Source: Sphagnum compactum
Taxonomy: Eukaryota > Bryophyta > Sphagnopsida > Sphagnales
Direction: 5' to 3'
NCBI GenBank assembly: GCA_965153455.1
Contig: OZ234494.1
Span: 5,270,001-5,334,000 of the forward strand
Length of the DNA stretch: 64,000 bases
Within the stretch, counting starts at the first letter, position 1; each line of letters opens with the position of its first letter. The notes below the pieces were generated by a model. The model made no database searches. It worked only from the letters and a program-made list of their open reading frames with translations, and was not told the origin of the DNA. Below, in pieces: positions 23,961 to 36,790 of the stretch. The position numbers and the translations under genes are program-made.

Positions 23961-24804
23961 TCAAGGGGCCAGTATTTGCTTGTGACGGGCATCTAATAGT
24001 AGTGGAGCCACATATGTAACAACACTACTACTAGGTGTCTCATTACTAGCTTTTGTCGGTTCTTGGACACAAGTTATCGAACAAAATCAAGGAACTTGAT
24101 TATTGAACAACATAATTTGATAAATAGTGAACTTTGATAGTTAAGCAACATAGCTATCATGTGAGCGCGTGAGCAACGAGCAACGAGCATGTGACTCACA
24201 ACACGAAATTTTTTAAGAATATTTTTGCCAAATGTTCTTGACATAGACAAGAATATTTTGTCCATGTGAATAGAATATTTTATTGACATGACAAAAATAT
24301 TTTTTGGATGATACAAAATATTTGTCCAAATATACAAAATGATGAATTTGATGCTTATGAATTATTTCCTATAATTTTTTAAATAATTAATAAACATTTA
24401 ACTTAATCTAATAACTAATTTATATCTAACAATGAAACATCATTCATATATATAAAATGTTAAATGAACAATTATCAAAACTTTTATAAAATCAAAGTGT
24501 TAACATTGTTTGCAAGTTCTAGTCTAAGAGCCAAACACCTAACATCGTCACAAGTGCTAAAGTTGCCAATGTTTATTATACTTGTTTTTTAAAACAATTC
24601 ACAGGTGTACTCCTACCTACACAATAGTTCCATCACAAGTCAACAAGTGACGAACTTCATTTCGATCCTATACTCATTTATTTTCCACAATCCCCAATAT
24701 TACACTATAATTTTTTTTACCAAGGTTGTTACATTTTTGACAAGTGTTGTCTTAATGAAAAGTTATGTGGATATATGTTTTCATTATTCACTGCCCACTA
24801 TACT

Positions 24805-25015
24805 CAAGGAGTTGAGGCCAAGGTTGAACTTAAATCAAATAATCCTATTGGTACAACCATTTAAGAATCAAGGTCAAACTATAAAGCAATACTTTAATAC
24901 ATTAATGTTTGACTGGCAATGGCCTCAAGGGCAAAAAAAAAGAAAAGGATACCTATCAATTGGGAAGCCAATTTGCAACCCTTGAGGCTAATTTCGTAAC
25001 AATATATTGTAATAC
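24805..25015 (+). repeat. Dispersed repeat family R1, copy 2
   Basis: Diverged partner of 4,125-4,370 in the same orientation, with the shared words GAGGCCAAGGTTGAA, CCTATTGGTAC, GGCCTCAAGGGC, AAAAGGATACCTATCAA and CCAATTTGCAACCCTTGAGG. Confidence 0.6.
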
Positions 25016-28000
25016 CTAAGCATATCACCAAAGGAAAAAGATAAGATGCATTTTTTCTTTTGGAAATTATCGTTTTCTTTTCGTAAAACAGAAATTACAT
25101 TTATTCACAATGATAGAGCAAATAACATCTACGATTCATTCATTCACTCTATCTCACACAAGTTCTCATGGAGTGAACATTGGAAGGAACTCTCTATTAT
25201 AGTTCTGCCAGGTCATGGTACACCCCATAATGACCTTGTTAAAGTTTGCCTCTGTAATTCAACAGGCCTCCCAAGACAGAACGTCTTGTGAACTTCATGA
25301 ATCTTCCAAAATTGAAGGTACATATTTTTCTGGTACCTTCGTCTGTTTTGTAAGACTCCTGAAATTTAAAAAGTTCATCATGTTGGGGAAGGAACTTCAT
25401 TTTGGGTCTTCCTAAATCCAGGCCCAGCCTTGGTATTCCCCTCAGCCAGGCCCTTAAATCCAGGAAGGCTCTCAAAGGGCTTCCTTCCCCTATCACCAAG
25501 TTTAAAATATATTTCAAAACATTCTTAAAATTTTGAGGAGTAGTTAGCTACCCTAGTGGCTAAGGGTTTGGCCGCCAGGCTGAACCAGCAGTTACAGTGT
25601 TACTCTCCTGTTCTGGAGTGCCGCCTTTTAGAGGCTAAATTTAACCCAGGAATTTGGATTTGAATACTGATACAACATAAAAATTGTATAATAAAGTTAT
25701 TCATCTCACACTGGGCATCGCTTTGTCCACTCATCCTCAGTTATTATGCTATAAACGCAACAAAAGAGAATCAATAAAACCCTGGCAAACTTCATTAAAC
25801 AGAGCACCCAGCAAATGAGGAAAAGAAGGAACAAAGAGAGAGGACTCAAGCCACAAGAGCAAAACCCAAAGTGGGTCATTACATGGCACAGGAACAAATC
25901 ATGTTCTAAAGTCCCCACCACACACAAGAAAGAAGCTTATCGGAGAAAGAGATTGGAATTTGAGAATTTGATTGTGTAAAATCTTGATCAAGTTGATCAT
26001 CAGGGCCAGTGTAAGCTGTGAACCAGCACTGACCTGTACCATGTTGAGTAAGGCCTGTGAGGGTATGGTATTTGACCCGGAAAATGTTAAACTTGGACTT
26101 TAGAGACCCTCATGTAGTCTCAGGAGGGGGTTATTTATAATGTCTAGAAGCAAGTTGTAACTTAAATAAAATTTTGAGGGTTGTTCGCTCTTCATGTAAG
26201 GGAGAGAGAGAGAGTGTGGACATACAAAATATGGAACTATGTAGTTTCCATTTGGTCCCATATTTTGAGAAAGATTGTCAATGAGGCGTTGTAGTGAACT
26301 AACTTGTGAGTTCATGCTTTGGGAACTTTGTGGAATAGTTCCTTACGGAACTAAGCAGTTTTCATTTTGTCCCACATTTTGAGGTATGTTCCATAGTGTA
26401 TTAATATACCAATGTATCAATGCATTATGTACCAATGTGACAATGTTTTGATTTGACAACTTTTGTTGATTTGTTTTCAGGTTTTGCAAACATATCAAAT
26501 GTCAAATCAATAAATCTTTCCCTTAAGATTGATGAAAAAACAATTGATGTCATCTACAAAGGTTGGACTGAAATCCACTAATTGATACATGATTGCAATG
26601 ACAAAAGAAAAAAAGTACTTGTTGTTGCTAGAAATATCTTTGAATGTTGTTATTTTCATGCATCTTTCTCCAACAAGACTCGATTAAATCATCATCAAAC
26701 TATCCAAGGTTGCAATCATGCTTTAGATGAACAAGGTAACAAGCTAGTGTTGAAACATTATTTTATATTTGAATCCAACCAAGGAAAAAAAAAAGTGTAG
26801 GTTGTGGTTGGAAATATTTCTATGCTAGAAGAAACACTTGGGGTAAAAAAAGGATCTAAGAAAGCTTTTGTGTTTTTTTCAGTAACTTTTTGCTTTGTAG
26901 CTTTCATTTTAAAATATGCCTCCTTTTCACTTGTTAGTTCCTACATTGATACACAAAGTTTGATGCATTGAAACATATAATATTATACATACACCCTACT
27001 TGATGCATTGATACCCTAATTTGACACATTCATATTTATGTAGTTTGACATAATTGAAATAACAATAAAACAAAGTGAAGGAGATTTTGCACCTTTTCTT
27101 TGCTTGATGATTCATATAATTTTTTTGCCAGGGCTCTTATGGTTTCAAGCTCTCTTGGATCCTTTTTTCTTCCCAAGAATCTGAGAATGATGTGTTAAAA
27201 AGCTCCAAATTATTGGTAAAAGTTACTCCCAAATTACATGGAAGCACTAATTCACCAATGCAACTCTTAAAAAGAATTCAAGAATGATTATTTTTAACTT
27301 TTTAATGTTGTGCCATTGGCTAACATCCAAAGAGAGATTTAGCATTAATTGGAGACATGTTTTTAAAACTTATCTAAATACTTTTTAAATAAATTAAAAA
27401 ATGCTATCGGATTAAAATTAGAGTCCAAATTTGGTGAATGTTTTTCCAAAATTTGACACAAATATTCCTTTTTATTTTTAATTTTTCACATTTTGGAAAA
27501 AGTTTGCAAAAAACAAAAAACTCATTTGAACAATGTCCTTGGTCATAAATTTCTTCTTTGCATTGAGGAACAAGCCTATGGGTCTATTACAACAATGAAG
27601 TTACCTCCTCGAAACAATTCAAAGCTCCCTTTAGAACAATTTTGTTGATCATATAATTTTTTTTTTTCCACTCCTAGGCACAAGCTTATTCCACAACACT
27701 ATATATTTGTGTATATTTTCAACACTAATATTATAACATTGATTTTTTACCATGTATTTTTTACCAGGCATTTTTACAATTTTTTTAGAATTGGTCTAAT
27801 TTAAGATAAGGTTTAGTTTCATCTCCATCACACAATTTCTTGTGTAATTTTAGTTTGTTCAACTAATGCACACAGTTCAAAATAAAGATAAAATAATATT
27901 AGTTATATACAACCAATCAATTACGATAACTTGCCTAAAATGTAAGCTTAAAAAAATAAAATAAAATAAAATAGTACTTATGTACTTAGTGAATCTGAAC

Positions 28001-28322
28001 CTTTCAAAATAGGGCAGCACCCCTGCCTGATTCAGGTTTTAATTTAGATTTGAAAAGTGATCAGTTTGGTTTGACTCCAATGCTGGTTCCAAAAAGCACT
28101 TGAAACCTCTATACTCCAAAGACCACAGAGCCCGCCTAAATTCCGGAACCTGCCAACACTGTTAAAAGCCCATACGAGGACCAGTCTGTTACTTATGCTC
28201 AAAGGTTGATACCAGTCCAACACTGATGAAAACAAGCAGGCTTCATCAGGACAGGGCTCTCTGCCATTATGGCAAAGTTGATTAAACTCGTCACAGTTGA
28301 AATAAGGGAATGTTCCAGAAAG
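25016..28322. other. Spacer with minor repeats, no gene recognised
   Basis: It contains a relative of repeat family R3 near 25,631-25,660, an R3 copy at 26,064-26,150, and two related ~38-base segments at about 26,231 and 26,348 (GGAACTA..AGTTT..CATTT.GTCCCA.ATTTTGAG). The remainder is AT-rich with only short motif-free frames. Confidence 0.5.
26064..26150 (+). repeat. Short dispersed repeat family R3, copy 1
   Basis: About 87 bases that align by eye with 50,004-50,091 (GGAAATGTTAAA.TTGGACT, AGAGACCC, TAGTCT, TTTATAATGTCTA) and more loosely with 50,764-50,859. The class is unknown. Confidence 0.55.
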
Positions 28323-28358
28323 CACTCACTCACTCACTCACTCACTCACTCACTCACT
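28323..28358. repeat. (CACT)9 microsatellite
   Basis: Nine perfect CACT units. Confidence 0.95.
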
Positions 28359-28560
28359 CCTAGAATCACAAGACCCTAAACCTAAATTCTGAAGGTTCAC
28401 TAACGACGTATATACACTCCATAGCACACTTCTTCTTACACAATAAAGTTATCCGTAAAGTCCGGAAAAGACGGCACCGGAACCCCCTGTTTGGTCACAT
28501 AGGAGATGAGATTTCAAAAACAGGAAAAGGAAAAAGTACACTGGGCTTCAACGGGGCATG

Positions 28561-28600
28561 AAACTCAGTTTAGCAGCAAATTTAGTGCTAAACTGAGTTT
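28561..28600. repeat. Perfect 15-bp hairpin
   Basis: AAACTCAGTTTAGCA at 28,561-28,575 is exactly reverse-complemented at 28,586-28,600 with a 10-base loop. No gene lies immediately beside it. It could be a DNA cruciform or a tiny foldback remnant. Confidence 0.85.
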
Positions 28601-28813
28601 GCCCTCTCCTTTCTTTCCTGAACGCCTTCGACCAATCACTTCTGCTATGTGCTGTGTGTTACTGTAGCTATACATGTTCTCGAGCGTCGTGCATTTAATC
28701 CTGAGTCTCAGTATTTAGTAAAATTTCATGACTTTGTGGACAACAGCCAGGAGGGGATGAAGCATCGTCACATGAGGGGTGTATACTCAGGCCCAACAGG
28801 GCATGACTTTACA

Positions 28814-28951
28814 GATAACTCTAACATATGAACTGGAATCCCTTCACGAGGGCAACTCTGGGTATGGTTGAGTGCACTAAGCAGGATAACTCTAATATAT
28901 GAACAGGAATCCCTTCAAGAGGGCAACTCTGGGTATGGTTGAGTGCACTTT
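28814..28951 (+). repeat. Tandem duplication of about 71 bp
   Basis: Two adjacent near-identical units start at 28,814 and 28,885, each running GATAACTCTAA.ATATGAAC through GGGCAACTCTGGGTATGG to GAGTGCACT. They differ at only a few positions. Confidence 0.9.
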
Positions 28952-29689
28952 ACTGCATTGGTGGAAGCAAATAGGTAACAATGGTATCCTCCAGGTTTTC
29001 CAAAAAGAGATACCAGCCAGTTCCAGTTTTACATAAGGGGGGTACATCCTAGTGCTGATTGGTTATTGAGTTTGGACCCAGTTATCAAGCCGATTATTAA
29101 AAACCTACCAGCCAATTCTTGGTTTTTTAATTGCGTAGCGTTGAGTTTTCAAAAACCTAATAACCTACCTGAATGATACCTTGCTCTCATGCATAACCAA
29201 TGATTATTACCCAAAATTTTCTAATATCTTATGTGGCACCCAATATTTTGAGATTGATCTTGATAACCTATGTGATCTTCACAAACATTTGAAAAAATAA
29301 CCTACCCAACAGTTATTAAAAAAAAACAATAACCGACCAACACTAGTACATACCAATACTAGTGTTAATAGTGTTGTGCAGGCATCTGGTTTGGAGGGTT
29401 GGAATCACCGGTTTCATGTTTGGTTGATATAAAAAAACCGAACCAGAATCATGTCAGATTTTCAAAACTGGTTCTACAACTGGGACCAAATATGAGTTTC
29501 TTTGAAGAACAAAAACCTGAAACCAAAAGGGATTTTTTAAAAAAAAAATTAAAAAAGGGACTAAAACTTGGGGGGGAGGAGAAATCACCAATTAACTGTC
29601 ATTTTTGGTCCAGGTTACCAAAACCTTTCTAATTTGTTTTTTTAGAACTGGAACTTCTTCCTAAAAGTCAAGAAACCGCCCAACACTTG

Positions 29690-29824
29690 TTTTTACCATG
29701 GTACCGGTCTAGGTAGTGCTGGTTCAGCCAATGGGATCATCAGTCAGTTCTCTGTCCTTGTTTCAGATCGTTCTCACCTTGTGCATTGGGTGAACCAGCA
29801 CCCAGGTTGGTACCATGGTAAAAA
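29690..29824. mobile_element. 135-bp foldback element
   Basis: The two ends are imperfect inverted repeats of about 45 bases. Both arms, read inward, start TTTTTACCATGGTACC and continue through GTGCTGGTTCA to CCAATG. The GTGCTGGTTCA word also occurs in the termini of TIR family T1, so the two may be related. No target duplication was identified. Confidence 0.7.
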
Positions 29825-29989
29825 TCCCAAAACCCATTTATCTCTAAATATTAGAAATATACCATGCTTAGACTTGTTTTGTAGTCACAGTGCAAAAATT
29901 CACCACCAAAAAATATAAAATGATATATCGCAATTTTTTTAGAAATTTTTATTAATTCTTGGTGATTTTTAAATATATATATTTGACAG

Positions 29990-30420
29990 AATTATTTTTG
30001 AAAATAAAAATTGTCATACAGCAAAAGTTTACCACAAAAGAAAACACTGGTGAATGCTGGTTCACCCCAGTGATTTTGTTTGTGACCATTTTGATGTTAA
30101 AAAGAGAGTCGCTAGCAACGTGGTCGTGAGAACTTTTGGGAAACTTTTCAAAAAAACTGCCACATTTCAAGGAAGAAAGTTATGAAATTGCCAAAACTTT
30201 TGAAGAATTGGGGCAGATTTTTCTAGCTTTTCCTCTTTTGAAATCGCCATATTTAGCTAATAGGTTTTAGTGGTTCCTCGACATTTTAGAGGATTCTTTG
30301 ATTTTTCTATTTCTTTCTTTGTCTTGTAGCCAAATTTGGCTAAATCCTCTTGTGGCTGATCAGCACATTTGGAGCAACATTAAAAAATTGAAAACAATTT
30401 TTTAAAAACACTGGTAAAAT
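29990..30420 (+). repeat. Dispersed repeat family R2, copy upstream of exostosin gene
   Basis: Aligned partner of 15,960-16,430 in the same orientation (shared words TATTTAGCTAATAGG, GTCTTGTAGCCA, TTTGGCTAAA, GGCTGATCA or GCTGATCACCAC, TTTGGAGCAACAT). It lies about 1.4 kb before the exostosin start codon. Confidence 0.65.
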
Positions 30421-30429
30421 TTGTAGTGG

Positions 30430-31808
30430 GTCTCAGTAGTGGCGATACAAGGTAGGTAGCACAGGGGCAGGCTTATTTGTATGATTCTTTTGCTTTGTGC
30501 CGCTTGTTGCAAGAGGAGAGGAGGATTATTGTACGAAATTGTCAGTGCGGGAAAGTGAGTGCTCAATCAGATCATCACTGGATCTTTGTTGTTGGTTGCG
30601 CATCGAACCAATTCTTGCAAAAGCAGCAAGAATCGTCAATACTCAGAACACCCCATTTCTATTCTTTTGAATTTTTTTTCCCATTTCTATCGTTCCTGTT
30701 TCTTCACACCACAATAACAACAACCACCACTCCCAAAGAATATTGTAGTTGCTAAATTTGAGATCCGTCAGTTTGAGATTGACGGAGGTGGGTGCGTGGG
30801 AGGGGGGAAGTCGCGGGAGAGAGATGGAAGATCAACTTCAGTTGTGGAGATGGAAATTCTCGACTGCACCTGAAATTCTAGACTGGGGTGGTCGTCTTTT
30901 TGGTGAGGTGTGACTTTAGGGTTTCAATCGAGGGAAGAAGAACAAGAAGAACAAGAAGAGAAAAGTGCCGGACGTAGGTGTTATTAGGTGGGGAATAAAT
31001 AAATGGGTTTCACTGCAGGGCTTGGGAAGTGGTTGGAGATGGAGATGAATTGCACAGAAAAACCCAGTCTCGGCTTTTTGTGAATTTCCAACTCTGAAGG
31101 AGCTCAGAACTGCGGTGTGGGTCTACAGGTCTCACTGCTTCTGTGAAATACGGTGAGTGGGTGTCATTTCACGTCTGAATCTTGATTTTGCAGATGTTTC
31201 TTGCATCCACGGGGACATTTTTTATCTTCTACAAGTTCGTGTCTGCCTGAGGAAACAGAATCGTGCATGCAAGTAGGAGAAGATCCTTGTTGAGGATGTA
31301 GTTTCCTCTGACGTTTATATATTTGTTCTGCCTTAATCTAAATACGACTTTTGGGCTCCACTTTGTACTCACATTATTCTGTGCTCTAACATACATACAT
31401 TAGTTTACGTCCGTGTCCTCAGATCTGTGTGCATCATGGAGAGAGATCTGGTATTTTTTGTTAAAGATGGTTGTGGATATGGCTGCAGGAGTGGCAAAGA
31501 ATCTGGAACTTATTCAAGTTTCTCCATTTGTCAACAGTAGGAAAAATCCAAGTGGAAGCAATACATCTGTAGGAGCAAGATTTCAATATTGCCTGTGAAG
31601 CTTGTTGGGTTCTGGGTATTGAAATTGAGGAGCTAGGGTTTGTCTGTAATTACATGATACGACTGATATTTTGCAAGTGTTCAACCCAGAAGAGTCACAT
31701 GAAGACGGATGTGTAGCTCTAGAGAGGTTTAAGCAAGGGCTGATGTGATAGCCCTCGGAGTTTGGGAATTCAAAGGGGAGTTGCTACGGATTAAATCCTA
31801 TAGAAAGC
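30430..31808 (+). promoter_or_regulatory. Probable promoter and 5' leader region of the exostosin gene
   Basis: Base composition changes here from AT-rich spacer to a more balanced sequence with purine-rich runs (GAAGAAGAACAAGAAG near 30,935). A plausible leader intron donor (ACG|GTGAGT at about 31,151) and acceptor (TTTTGCAG at about 31,193) are present. No TATA box can be assigned with confidence and the transcription start is unknown. Confidence 0.4.
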
Positions 31809-34426
31809 ATGGTGAAAGGGATGGCAAAGGGGAGCAGGAAGCCCGTGATCTGGGTGATTTTAGGCCTTTGTGTTGCAGTTTTCCTCATGCTTCCGGCTGT
31901 TTATCCTGAAGCCAGATCCCTATCATATTATTTCAATAGAATCCACAGCAGCATTAGTTCTGAGGGCAGAGCTATGAACTGGTTACCATGGTCAACATCT
32001 GCTTTGAGAGTTAATATCTCTGATGAAGCTGTGGATCATGCCCCTGCTTCTGGAATTGGGGAAGCAAACACAAGCACTCAGTGTTCATTGCCCCTGCTAA
32101 AGGTATATATGTATGACTTGCCTCGGAAATACAACTTGGGAATGATTAAGAAGGATGAGAAGAATCAGGAGATTCCATGGACAAATAAGGTTGCACCAGC
32201 TTTTAAAACCAGATGGCAAGTCAACAAGCAACATAGTGTAGAATACTGGATGATGGTGTACATGTTGGATGCCTTGGATAGTGAAAATGGAGAGAGGGTA
32301 GCTGTGAGGGTGAAGGATCCAGAGCAAGCTGATGTCTTCTTTGTGCCTTTCTTTTCATCACTTGCCTTCAACACATATGGCCATGGTATGACAGGACCAG
32401 GGGCAGAGTATGACAAGCGTATCCAAGTGAGTTTTACCTCTATGTTTCTATCTCTGTTTTGCGGGGTGGATGCTCTCAAAGTGTTTCTTTTGCCAGAACT
32501 TATCTTTTTTGTTTTGGATCCACTGTATCAAACCTTGATTGGTGAATGTTCAGTGTTGTTCCTCATCCATAGATCAAAACTCTAGCATCAGGATGCTTCA
32601 TCCTCATTTTCAGTCATGAAGTTTGAAGCTGGATATAAATATGTTCACCAAAGTTTCCAAATCATGTGTAATGAATGGGGATTGGTAACAACGCAGGCAG
32701 GTGTGGTGGACATTCTGAAGGCATCGAAGTGGTGGCAAGCTTCTCAAGGGCGTGATCATGTCATCGTCATGCATCATCCTAATGCATTTAGGTTCTATTC
32801 AAAGACACTTTCTTACCCTGAACCCAATTCAGGATCCAGCAACTAGCAGCTTTTAATTTTGAACTGGAGGGGTAAGAAAGGTGACATGTTTGCCAGTCAG
32901 GTTAGGAACTGAAATCACCAAGGCTTTGTAGAGAAACTTAGCAATGCTTTGCAAGCTTTGACATTTTGGGTCAGAACAAGGTGACTTGCCTCTTTCTTAT
33001 TTCCACAGTAGCCATCTGTTAAACTAAGAACTGCAACTAAATCATTTCATAGAGTTTTTTCTGTTCTGAGATTTTTGGGGTTGGGTTGTTTGGACAGGCA
33101 TTTCAGACAAATGTTTAAAGAGTCAATCCTGATAGTTGCGGACTTTGGGAGGTATCCAAAAGAAATTGCACGGCTTCGCAAGGATGTTGTGGCTCCATAT
33201 GAGCATGTTGTGCCCACATTTGAAGAGGACAATGGAAAAGATCCATATATGTCAAGGAAAATTCTTTTATTCTTCCAAGGACGAATTCAACGCAAGGATG
33301 TGTGTACTCATTTCCTTTGTGCCTATGTCCACAGAAATAACACTTGCCAAGAAGTCTGAGAACATCCCTGTCATTTGGTGCAATTTTGATCCGCTGTGAT
33401 CTAGAACGACCCAAAACATAAGAATTTTACATGATGGTAGATTTAAGTGACAGAATGGACGTTGGGAGCAGTTGAATAAGAAAAGAGATGATTACATGTG
33501 TCCAGACTTGTGTTTAGGTTTATTTCAAGTCTGTGAGATCATGTTGGTGCTTGCAAAGATCTATGTCTAAGATGCCATTTGTTCCTCTTTTTTGTTTATC
33601 CATGAAGCACTGTTGGATGGTCTGCATGCATCAGGATGGGGTTGTGAGGAGCAAATTGGCGCATGTGCTAGCAAACAAAACAGATGTGCGCTATGTGAAC
33701 AGCCTTGCCTCATCGGAAGGACTGGAGCAGGTAGAGACTTGTAGTTCTTGCAGTTCTGATGCCTGACCTTGGCCCTGATCTCCACGGCTGAACTTTCACC
33801 ACATTTGGAGTTTTTCTTATCAAGCAGTTGAGATGATGTCCACATCCTACTGGCAGATTGTAGAGGAGTCTGCACCCTGAATCCATCTTAACACTATAAG
33901 TGCTCTTTGGTAGAGCATTTATGATGTAGGATTCCTTGCTGACAGAAGTATTCTTGTGATATCAGCAATTGGGTTGGGCTGACTGACTGTTGTATGACTG
34001 CCTTTGCAGGCAACCAGGGGAATGCGTTCATCACGCTTTTGCTTGCATCCAGCAGGGGATACACCATCCTCTTGTCGCCTTTTTGATGCGATTGCAAGCC
34101 ATTGTGTCCCTGTCATTGTTAGTGACAGATTAGAACTGCCATTTGAGGATGAAATTGACTACAGAGAGTTCTCATTGTTTTTCTCAATCCAAGAAGCCAT
34201 CAGGCCAGATTATCTTGTAAACTATTTGAGGAACATTGAGGAAGGCCATTGGCTTCGAATGTGGAATCGGCTCAAGGAAGTGTCTCATCATTTTCAATAC
34301 CAACATCCACCAAAGAGAGATGATGCTGTGAACATGATTTGGAAGCAGGTTCAGCATAAAGTACCAGCTGTGAAGCTGGCAATGCACAGAAATCAAAGGC
34401 TCAAGATTGCAGACTGGTGGCAATGA
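31809..34426 (+). CDS. Exostosin-family (GT47) glycosyltransferase
   Basis: A complete gene with five coding exons: 31,809-32,426, 32,697-32,791, 33,098-33,299, 33,635-33,730 and 34,010-34,426. They join in frame with GT-AG borders to 475 codons. Residues 13-31 form a membrane anchor after a basic N-terminus, the type II layout of Golgi glycosyltransferases. The exostosin domain follows: [69 protein letters not shown], then [20 protein letters not shown] and [10 protein letters not shown]. The protein resembles the Arabidopsis At1g34270/At1g67410 type, often annotated ARAD1-like arabinosyltransferase; the donor sugar and substrate are inferred from family only. All typical blocks are present, so the gene looks functional. 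AATAAA at 34,790 is a possible poly(A) signal. Confidence 0.92.
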
Positions 34427-35789
34427 TGATGACATACTAAGTCTAGTATGTGGGAAACATGAATGAGTGTTTGTAGTTATTTAGGCATTATTTATTGACC
34501 ACATGTCATGGTTTTCTGCGAAATCTATTGAGGTAGCAATGGTGATTTTTCTTGAAGGAAGTGTTAATGAAGAGAAATTGGAGTCAGGGCAATTGAATGA
34601 TTTTTCATGCATAGGGTTTGTTCTTTCCTCACATCTGGGTTATTTGTCTTGGATGCTTCAGTGATTGCATTGCCAGGGGTTTGGAAGTTGATCTGGTAGA
34701 GGACAGGCATACAAAGAACACTCACTGCACTTTCTCTGTCTGGTCCCAATGCTTTATCTCCACATGGATGCAAAGCTGCAGGTCTGAAGAATAAATGAGG
34801 AAAACTGTCTGATGATCTCAAAGAACTTGGATTGTGGTGACTGACCCAAGAGAAGACTGATATGATGTTGATTATTATCTTTTTACTGGTGCTGGAGGTG
34901 TTGCAGACTTGTCTCTTTCATAGTTTATGTATAGATGTGAGGTTTCAGCCAAACCATCTGAGCTGTAAAGTCAAGTTCGTTCCACACAAAAGACATTTTG
35001 GAGTTCCATAATGTTCTGAGTAGTAATTTTTTCTCCTTGACTGCTCATAACAACCAAATCTAGTCAGCTGCATTGTTTTTTGGTTAAAAATTAAAGCAAG
35101 GGTGACCATAAAACACTCACTCTTTGAAGCCTTAATTCAATAGCATATGGGGTAGGACATTGTGGCTAGTTTTGCAGGTCCAGTTCACACCAAGCCCATG
35201 CTAAATGTGACTCTCAATCATGCCAAGTATCTGAAATTCACACCCAGCTTCTTGCTCCTACACCGCTACAGCCCACTTGTCATGGCTGCTCGAACCATTG
35301 CAATGATCAGACATAATGTCATAGGGTGACTCAGCATGTACACTCAACCCCACCCATCTGACTCTGCTGAGTTTAATTACTGTACCCTTGCTGCACATAT
35401 CAACACCCGCAGTGCCCTTGTACTCTTAACTTGTCTGTCAAGCTTACTTCTGCTCAGGATCCTGTGTGTTCGTCAAACAAAGTCTGGAATAGTGCTCATT
35501 GTCCAACTAGGTAGGTACTCACCGTAGCAACAATGCTTAGCAGAGAAGGTTTATAAACTAGAGTTGTGCAGCAGATTTCAACAAATTCATTAAGTTCCAA
35601 CGCTCAGTCATTCATCAAACACCCTGCTATATGATGAACATCATATTTAACACCAACCCAATAATTGTTGCTGGATAGCCACTCAGCTTGCATTCTGTCA
35701 ACATGATTCAAGAGGCTTATCAGTCAGGCGCAATATTCCATTCATCATTCCCCATTGTGATCATCACTAAGCCTCTATCTCAAAACAAA

Positions 35790-35905
35790 GGATTTTCTAG
35801 AACTCATTCGAGGAAAAAAATTCTGAAATCACCATATTTAGACAATAGGTTCCACCAAGTCACCAAAATATAGCAGGATTCTTAAGATTTTCTACTTTCC
35901 TCTTT
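35790..35905 (+). repeat. Dispersed repeat family R2, fragment
   Basis: It contains GAAATCACCATATTTAGACA, AATAGGTTCCACCAAGTC and AGGATTCTTAAGATTTTCTA, matching the 3' part of the copies at 15,960 and 29,990 in the same orientation. Confidence 0.5.
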
Positions 35906-36479
35906 TGGATGATTGCCACTGTGACTACTACTACATCACAAAATTGATAAATAAATAAATAAAAGTCTGCTCATATACACTGTGGTTGATATTTTCTTTT
36001 CAAATTATGGTAATTCACAACAATGCAACATTTTACAAATTCCAAATGTATGTATATTGATGCATAAGGGGAACAAATATATGGTCATGTAAATATGAAT
36101 GTAGGGGTGCATGTGGTGTAATTATATATCTGACATTGAGATATTCTATATGATTACTTCTTAAATTAATTTACAGGCAAGTTTACCAAAATTCCAATAG
36201 TGTTGGATTTCCACTCCAAACTATCTGTAAGGTGATGGAGAAAATCTATTCAATTGATACTACAATGAACTAGAAAACGTAATACTTTTGAAAATATATG
36301 TATACCTGGAAAATGGTATGTAAAATATATTGAGAGCAAGTACTACTAAAGATTTGGGAATCAAAAGCATTGAAACGATGATATTAGAAATGCCAAACTT
36401 TAACCGACCTTTCACTTCAGAAATCCATGATAGTTTGAATCCAATTCCAAAAGGAAAGAACCGTTGCTAACCCCCCTGG

Positions 36480-36790
36480 TACCAAGGTGTGGTTTTTTGC
36501 AATTTTGTGATGTGGGCAAACTGACAATCATCCGCAAGAAGATATAGCCAAATTTGGCTATAGACCAGATATGAAGGTAAAAAATTTTAAGAATTCTTTT
36601 ATATTTTGGCTACTTACTGGAACCTATTGTAGAAATCTGGTGATTTCAATGTCAAAATCTGACGAATTAGGGCCCCATTTTTCTTAAACAAAAATCCTTT
36701 GTATGTGTCCAATTCATATTTTCCAGGTTGAAGAAAAGTGAAAAATCGCCCCAGAAAAAAATCACCGCAGCCCTGTAGATCTCTATTTTG
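36480..36790 (-). repeat. Dispersed repeat family R2, inverted copy
   Basis: It holds AGCCAAATTTGGCT, TATATTTTGGCTACTTACTGG and AACCTATTG, the inverted counterpart of the R2 copies near the two plus-strand genes, and it is parallel to 22,720-22,990. Confidence 0.5.

Noticed and set aside
28323-28358. CRISPR-like array
   Set aside because: It is a simple CACT microsatellite without spacers; no CRISPR array is expected or seen.
31413-31598. 61-codon frame upstream of the exostosin start
   Set aside because: It lies in the probable 5' leader and shows no motif; at most an upstream open frame.
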